Under the pieces are notes generated by a model. The model saw nothing but the letters and a program-made list of their open reading frames with translations. It did no database searches and was not told the DNA's origin. From NCBI GenBank assembly GCA_016876035.1, contig VGOE01000011.1:1-46389 (forward strand): DNA of 46,389 nt, written 5' to 3'. The stretch is from Chloroflexota bacterium (lineage in GTDB: Bacteria; Chloroflexota; Dehalococcoidia; UBA2247; RBG-13-53-26). Positions 46,016-46,389 of this stretch are shown here, piece after piece. Made by a program: the position numbers and the translations under genes. Each line of letters opens with the position of its first letter. Position 1 is the stretch's first letter.

Positions 46016-46272
46016 ATGGAATAACTCCTTCCTTATTGCCGACTGGCTCTGGATGGCCGTTTGTACGTCCTGGGCAAGGATAGGAATAACATGAGGGACG
46101 AGAAGAATCGGCGCATCAAGGCTCCTGCGGCGCTTCTCAGCCAAGAGGTCTCGTTTTTAGCCATGAAATGGGCTTCTGTAGTGGGCGTGAATGCAGGACC
46201 TAACCAGAAGGCAAAGATTACAGAAAGCTTACTAAAACATTACAAATAGATTAAGACAGGCCAGCAGACGCA

Positions 46273-46389
46273 GGTAGCGTAACATATTGTGTGTAAAAAG
46301 AGGGGGGCGTATCCTTCTAGAGATAAGAGAAAGATATCTTAGAAAGGAGGACGCCCCATGGTACAGGTCAAAGACCTGACCCAACTCAA
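46273..46389 (+). mobile_element. IS256-like insertion sequence, partial (right copy)
   Basis: Exact reverse complement of 68-184, beginning GGTAGCGTAACATATTGTGT at the tip. The tip is at 46273, where similarity to the left copy stops abruptly. The element runs out of the window. Flanking bases differ from those at the left copy, as expected for independent insertion sites. Confidence 0.75.
46358..46389 (+). CDS. Transposase start, IS256-like, truncated by window edge
   Basis: ATG 46358 behind a strong AAAGGAGG (46343-46350) opens MVQVKDLTQL, identical to the first ten residues of the left copy. Only 32 nt are in the window. The call depends on identity to the left copy. Confidence 0.6.
   Translation, partial: MVQVKDLTQL

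Larger units (their letters stand above)
45701..46272. other. Right-hand non-coding region
   Basis: These 572 bp between the reductase gene and the IS tip contain the reductase promoter, a long structured inverted repeat (45820-45916), two possible short ORFs and no gene I can support with confidence. I looked for tRNA-like ends and found none. Confidence 0.6.

Noticed and set aside
46061-46249. 62-aa frame on the plus strand before the right IS copy
   Set aside because: No ribosome-binding site of quality, no recognised family, and it overlaps an equally weak frame on the other strand.
45701-46272. tRNA or rRNA gene in the right-hand gap
   Set aside because: A GGTTCG-like stretch near 45782 has no matching acceptor or anticodon arms, and no CCA-type end was found.

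Overview
This 46.4 kb window is a piece of a bacterial chromosome at moderate GC. It is probably from an anaerobic member of the Chloroflexota, class Dehalococcoidia or a close relative. That placement is an inference from three things: a short IF-2 (595 aa) and short EF-Ts (167 aa) whose sequences resemble Dehalococcoides proteins as I remember them, the fused ribosomal superoperon, and genes for folate-linked one-carbon metabolism. I could run no database search.

Both ends are the same mobile element in opposite orientation. Positions 68-184 are the exact reverse complement of 46273-46389 (117 bp). Each copy holds the tip of an IS256-like element and the start of its transposase, reading out of the window. 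The simplest explanation is that the window is an assembly contig that broke at two copies of a repeated IS.

272-19882 (+) is a fused str-S10-spc-alpha-type superoperon: rpsL, rpsG, fusA, then S10 through L15, secY, adk, map, infA, rpmJ, rpsM, rpsK, rpsD, rpoA, rplQ, truA, rplM and rpsI. It has very short gaps, many overlaps and no tuf. A good sigma70-type promoter (200-228) lies 16 bp inside the left IS end. 20165-21674 (+) holds an NAD-dependent epimerase/dehydratase and an EthD-like small protein, preceded by a long leader.

21922-26507 (-) is a four-gene metabolic operon. It encodes a 705-aa flavin/iron-sulfur protein that joins a GltD/NfnB-like part, ferredoxin domains and an MvhD-like tail, then a MetV-like protein, MetF (methylene-tetrahydrofolate reductase), and a double receiver-domain protein without an output domain. 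This looks like the methyl-branch reductase of a Wood-Ljungdahl-type pathway with an electron-transfer partner. Its promoter has a fully palindromic spacer and lies next to a cluster of GGGATTTTCC-like motifs.

26848-42943 (+) is a second housekeeping run: nusA, ylxR, infB, rbfA, truB, hslU, rpsB, tsf, pyrH, frr, uppS, cdsA, dxr, rseP, ispG, proS. It covers translation initiation and ribosome maturation, translation elongation and recycling, undecaprenyl and phospholipid precursors, the MEP isoprenoid pathway and membrane proteolysis. The nusA leader carries a terminator-like hairpin between promoter and gene. hslU has no hslV beside it, and rimP is missing upstream of nusA.

42999-45700 contains an archaeal-type PEP carboxylase (+), with AT-richer wording than its neighbours, and a convergent geranylgeranyl-reductase-family flavoprotein (-). 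The last 570 bp hold a long structured inverted repeat, possible small ORFs and the right IS end. I saw no rRNA, tRNA or CRISPR.
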